Part shown: piece after piece, positions 50,775-52,607 of the stretch | How positions within the stretch are numbered: the stretch's first letter is position 1 | How the letters are laid out: each line of letters opens with the position of its first letter | Assembly (NCBI GenBank): GCA_937132085.1 | Contig: CAKZNV010000009.1 | Location: 1-52,607, forward strand | Origin: an uncultured Rubritalea sp. | Lineage (GTDB): Bacteria; Verrucomicrobiota; Verrucomicrobiia; Verrucomicrobiales; Akkermansiaceae | DNA: 52,607 bases | Direction: 5' to 3' | The notes under the pieces: generated by a model | What the model saw: the letters and a program-made list of their open reading frames with translations, nothing else | What the model was told of the DNA's origin: nothing | The model's database searches: none | Made by a program: the position numbers and the translations under genes

Positions 50775-52154
50775 TTAAAATTGAGCAAGTTGCTCGGGGA
50801 ATGGGCATTGTGTGCAGTCTGAGGTGTCGGCTAGGCAGAAGTCTTGGTAGATCTGGAGCAGGGCTTGGTGGTGCCAAGATTTCTTGAGAAATTGTTTGGC
50901 CTCCGGTCTGTCTCCGAAGAGTCGGAAGTGTGCCCGCTTTACTTTCTCGTTCACAGCAGGGGCTGGGAATGATTGGTAGGTTTGCCAGGTGATGTCATTT
51001 CTCTCGGTGATCTGCATTGGGAGGAGGTGATTGATGATGAGATCGTGAATGCGGTCTTTACCGATGAGAGCGAGGCGCTTCTCGGAGGTCTTAGAAGTGA
51101 GGGTGTAGTGGTGCGACCAGAAGTCGTCTTCTAGGCTAGTGAGCCATTCTGTTAGGTTGCTCGGTTGAGTTGTTAGAGAGCGGAATTTCTGCCAATGTTG
51201 AGCGATGGCCGCTAGTGTGGCAAGTCTGCGCTGTGGGTGGTTGATAGGGCGGTTTCCATGCAGCGTCCAATTTATAGCACGTGAGGGATCTAGCTCATAG
51301 ATAGTGCGTTCTTGCCACCATGTGTCCCAGAGGTTTTCTAGCCACTGCTGAGACTCGATGGGAGCCTTCTGGTGGATGTCTGGGTGGAGAAATCCAGCGG
51401 TGCCGAAGATGATGGCTTGGAGCCTGTCAGGTTCATGCTGGAGCTTGGAAAGCTGTGTGATGGGGAGCCTCTGAGCAATGAGGCTCATGGAGAGTTTGTT
51501 AGGTCTGTAGCCGAGAGTTTCTGCGACTGCTGTCCAGAGTGCTTGGTCGCTGCCGTGACTGTCTCGAATGGCATGGAGTCGTCTAGCCTTGAGCTGACAA
51601 CGGTGTCTAGCAGCTTGCTCTAACAGTTCTACGACACGGGTGGAGGGAGTGTTAGCAAGAGGTTTAAAGCAACGTCCTATGTGATAGGGGGCAGAGGCGT
51701 AGAGAGGAGCTTGCAAGGTGGTCTGGATCACTGTGGTGGGGATGACTACTTTAGGGACTTCGGAGTGGTCTTCAGTGCGGGTGAAATGATTGTGAGCAGA
51801 GGGCTCGAATACGACATGCAGGATAGTGCCGTTGAATGCAGGATTGGTATCGTGGCCGTGGCTTTCCCAGTCCGATGGTCTGGTGTCTATTTCTAGTGGA
51901 CCAGAGACAGATTTACCATTGATGGAGACTGAGGCATGGAGGAAATCTGGTCCTGCGCTACGGTTCCAGAATCCGAATTGATCTATATGAACGGTCTTTC
52001 CACATGTGGTTTGAAAGTCTCTACCAAACTGTCCGTTGAACCAAATAGACTGGAGTTCTAACTCATCAGGTAGGTCTAGCTGATGGGGTGAGGACTCATG
52101 CAGCAGATTCAGCGGTCTAAGCGAATCTAGTAGTGAGGCGTAAGTCTGCTGCAT
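50775..52154 (-). CDS. DUF2851 family protein
   Basis: The 459-residue product fits the DUF2851 family, common in Bacteroidetes and Verrucomicrobia: L-E-L-Q-S-I-W-F-N-G (32-41), F-G-F-W-N-R-S-A-G-P-D-F-L-H-A (60-74), G-P-L-E-I-D-T-R-P-S-D-W-E-S-H-G-H-D-T-N (85-104) and I-L-H-V-V-F-E-P, with a C-terminal Cys cluster in S-D-C-T-Q-C-P-F. The early D/E-rich segment resembles a PD-(D/E)XK-like nuclease core, but I cannot show that. Function unknown. It ends 75 bp after the cluster, convergent with nadR, and starts 15 bp after the upstream gene on the same strand. Confidence 0.82.
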   Translation of the reverse strand: MQQTYASLLDSLRPLNLLHESSPHQLDLPDELELQSIWFNGQFGRDFQTTCGKTVHIDQFGFWNRSAGPDFLHASVSINGKSVSGPLEIDTRPSDWESHGHDTNPAFNGTILHVVFEPSAHNHFTRTEDHSEVPKVVIPTTVIQTTLQAPLYASAPYHIGRCFKPLANTPSTRVVELLEQAARHRCQLKARRLHAIRDSHGSDQALWTAVAETLGYRPNKLSMSLIAQRLPITQLSKLQHEPDRLQAIIFGTAGFLHPDIHQKAPIESQQWLENLWDTWWQERTIYELDPSRAINWTLHGNRPINHPQRRLATLAAIAQHWQKFRSLTTQPSNLTEWLTSLEDDFWSHHYTLTSKTSEKRLALIGKDRIHDLIINHLLPMQITERNDITWQTYQSFPAPAVNEKVKRAHFRLFGDRPEAKQFLKKSWHHQALLQIYQDFCLADTSDCTQCPFPEQLAQF

Positions 52155-52169
52155 ATCGTTATTTGAGCT

Positions 52170-52607
52170 CTATTTCTTGGTTGGTTTTTTAGCGGGTTTA
52201 GCTGGTGGCGGAGGAGGTGGGTTGAGGATGTTGAGTATGGATTTCACCGTCTGCTCTTCTGGAGTGCCTTTGATTTCAGGAAGTAGAGCTTTAGCAATGA
52301 GGATGGCTTGCTCTTTCTTTCCTTGTTCTCTTAAAGTGTCGATGATGTGTAGCTGCATCCGTGTTTTATCTGAGTCTAGGCTGAAGACTTTGTCAGCTGA
52401 GTTAAAGAAGAGCATCGCTTCATCTGGCTTGCCAAGGTAGCGCTTATAGAGGCCGATTACTTCGTAATACTTGCCATCTTTAGTCTTCTGAGACGCGGTG
52501 CGGAATTTTCTAGAGAGGAGATCTGGATCATCGTTCCAAGCATCGAACCCCGTTTTGACAGCTAGGTAGAAACGATCTTCTTTGACTGGTGAGCTTTTCT
52601 TTTCCAG
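52170..52607 (-). CDS. C-terminal part of a TPR-like protein (gene runs off the window)
   Basis: The minus strand is open from the window end (52607) to a stop at 52170, giving 145 residues with no start, so the gene continues outside. An internal Met (52415) exists but the reading upstream of it is equally good: R-F-Y-L-A-V-K-T-G-F-D-A-W, then Y-Y-E-V-I-G-L-Y-K-R-Y-L-G-K-P-D-E-A-M and A-D-K-V-F-S-L-D, which are helix-pair patterns of TPR repeats. The end is a flexible Pro/Lys/Ala-rich tail with six consecutive Pro. It precedes the DUF2851 gene by 15 bp and is probably in the same operon. Confidence 0.65.
   Translation of the reverse strand: MEKKSSPVKEDRFYLAVKTGFDAWNDDPDLLSRKFRTASQKTKDGKYYEVIGLYKRYLGKPDEAMLFFNSADKVFSLDSDKTRMQLHIIDTLREQGKKEQAILIAKALLPEIKGTPEEQTVKSILNILNPPPPPPAKPAKKPTKK

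Noticed and set aside
1-52607. CRISPR arrays, rRNA or tRNA genes
   Set aside because: No regularly spaced repeats and no tRNA-like or rRNA-like sequence was noticed by eye; a small tRNA could be missed without a covariance search.

Overview
The window looks like chromosomal DNA of a Gram-negative member of the Verrucomicrobiota, probably class Verrucomicrobiae and perhaps close to Rubritaleaceae; the genus is inference. The clues are a PEP-CTERM secreted protein, a very large prepilin-headed protein of the 'Verru_Chthon cassette A' type, a DUF1501 plus PPC-domain gene pair, a Minf_1886-type protein restricted to Verrucomicrobia and Planctomycetes, and lpxK (lipid A). The DNA is moderately AT-rich and many starts lack a clear Shine-Dalgarno. 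I saw no rRNA, tRNA or CRISPR.

Layout. 0-5.3 kb: start of a lipoprotein gene (minus strand), then plus-strand genes for a HIT protein, 6-phosphofructokinase, PspA/IM30, cysteine dioxygenase, a YeiH-type exporter and a DUF58 protein. 5.3-8.9 kb (minus): PEP-CTERM protein, ammonium transporter and two small exported proteins. 8.9-17.4 kb: a secreted TIM-barrel/PKD protein, a cell-wall amidase, a 1261-residue TPM-like coiled-coil membrane protein, a MITE-like element with TA target sites, lpxK and a small membrane protein. 17.5-21.9 kb (minus): the giant prepilin-like protein and a secreted partner. 22.2-28.8 kb: a complete RND efflux operon and a potassium channel. 28.8-32.2 kb (minus): feoA-feoB-Cys-rich FeoB partner behind a Fur-box-like palindrome, ending in a broken DUF900 hydrolase. 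32.3-42.2 kb: nitroreductase, glutamate dehydrogenase, the PPC/DUF1501 pair, M42 aminopeptidase, a Fur-family regulator, the Minf_1886 protein, a 638-bp gene-free region with DnaA-box-like repeats, and an NfeD-SPFH pair. 42.4-50.7 kb: a tight six-gene operon. 50.8 kb to the end (minus): a DUF2851 gene and the tail of a gene leaving the window.

The most original region is 42.4-50.7 kb. Six genes, separated by at most 18 bp and twice overlapping by 4 bp, encode a zinc alcohol dehydrogenase, an asparagine-synthase-type amidotransferase, a SAM methyltransferase, an Fe(II)/2-oxoglutarate-type oxygenase, a stand-alone adenylation-carrier-reductase (A-T-R) enzyme and a NadR-like bifunctional NAD-salvage enzyme. 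I read this as an undescribed small-molecule pathway in which an amino or carboxylic acid is activated, reduced to an aldehyde and tailored. Its coding strand is C-rich where most other plus-strand genes are G-rich, which suggests acquisition or inversion.

Other linked functions: cysteine dioxygenase followed by a putative sulfate/sulfite exporter (organosulfur oxidation and disposal); ferrous iron uptake under apparent Fur control; and paired palindromes in front of glutamate dehydrogenase.
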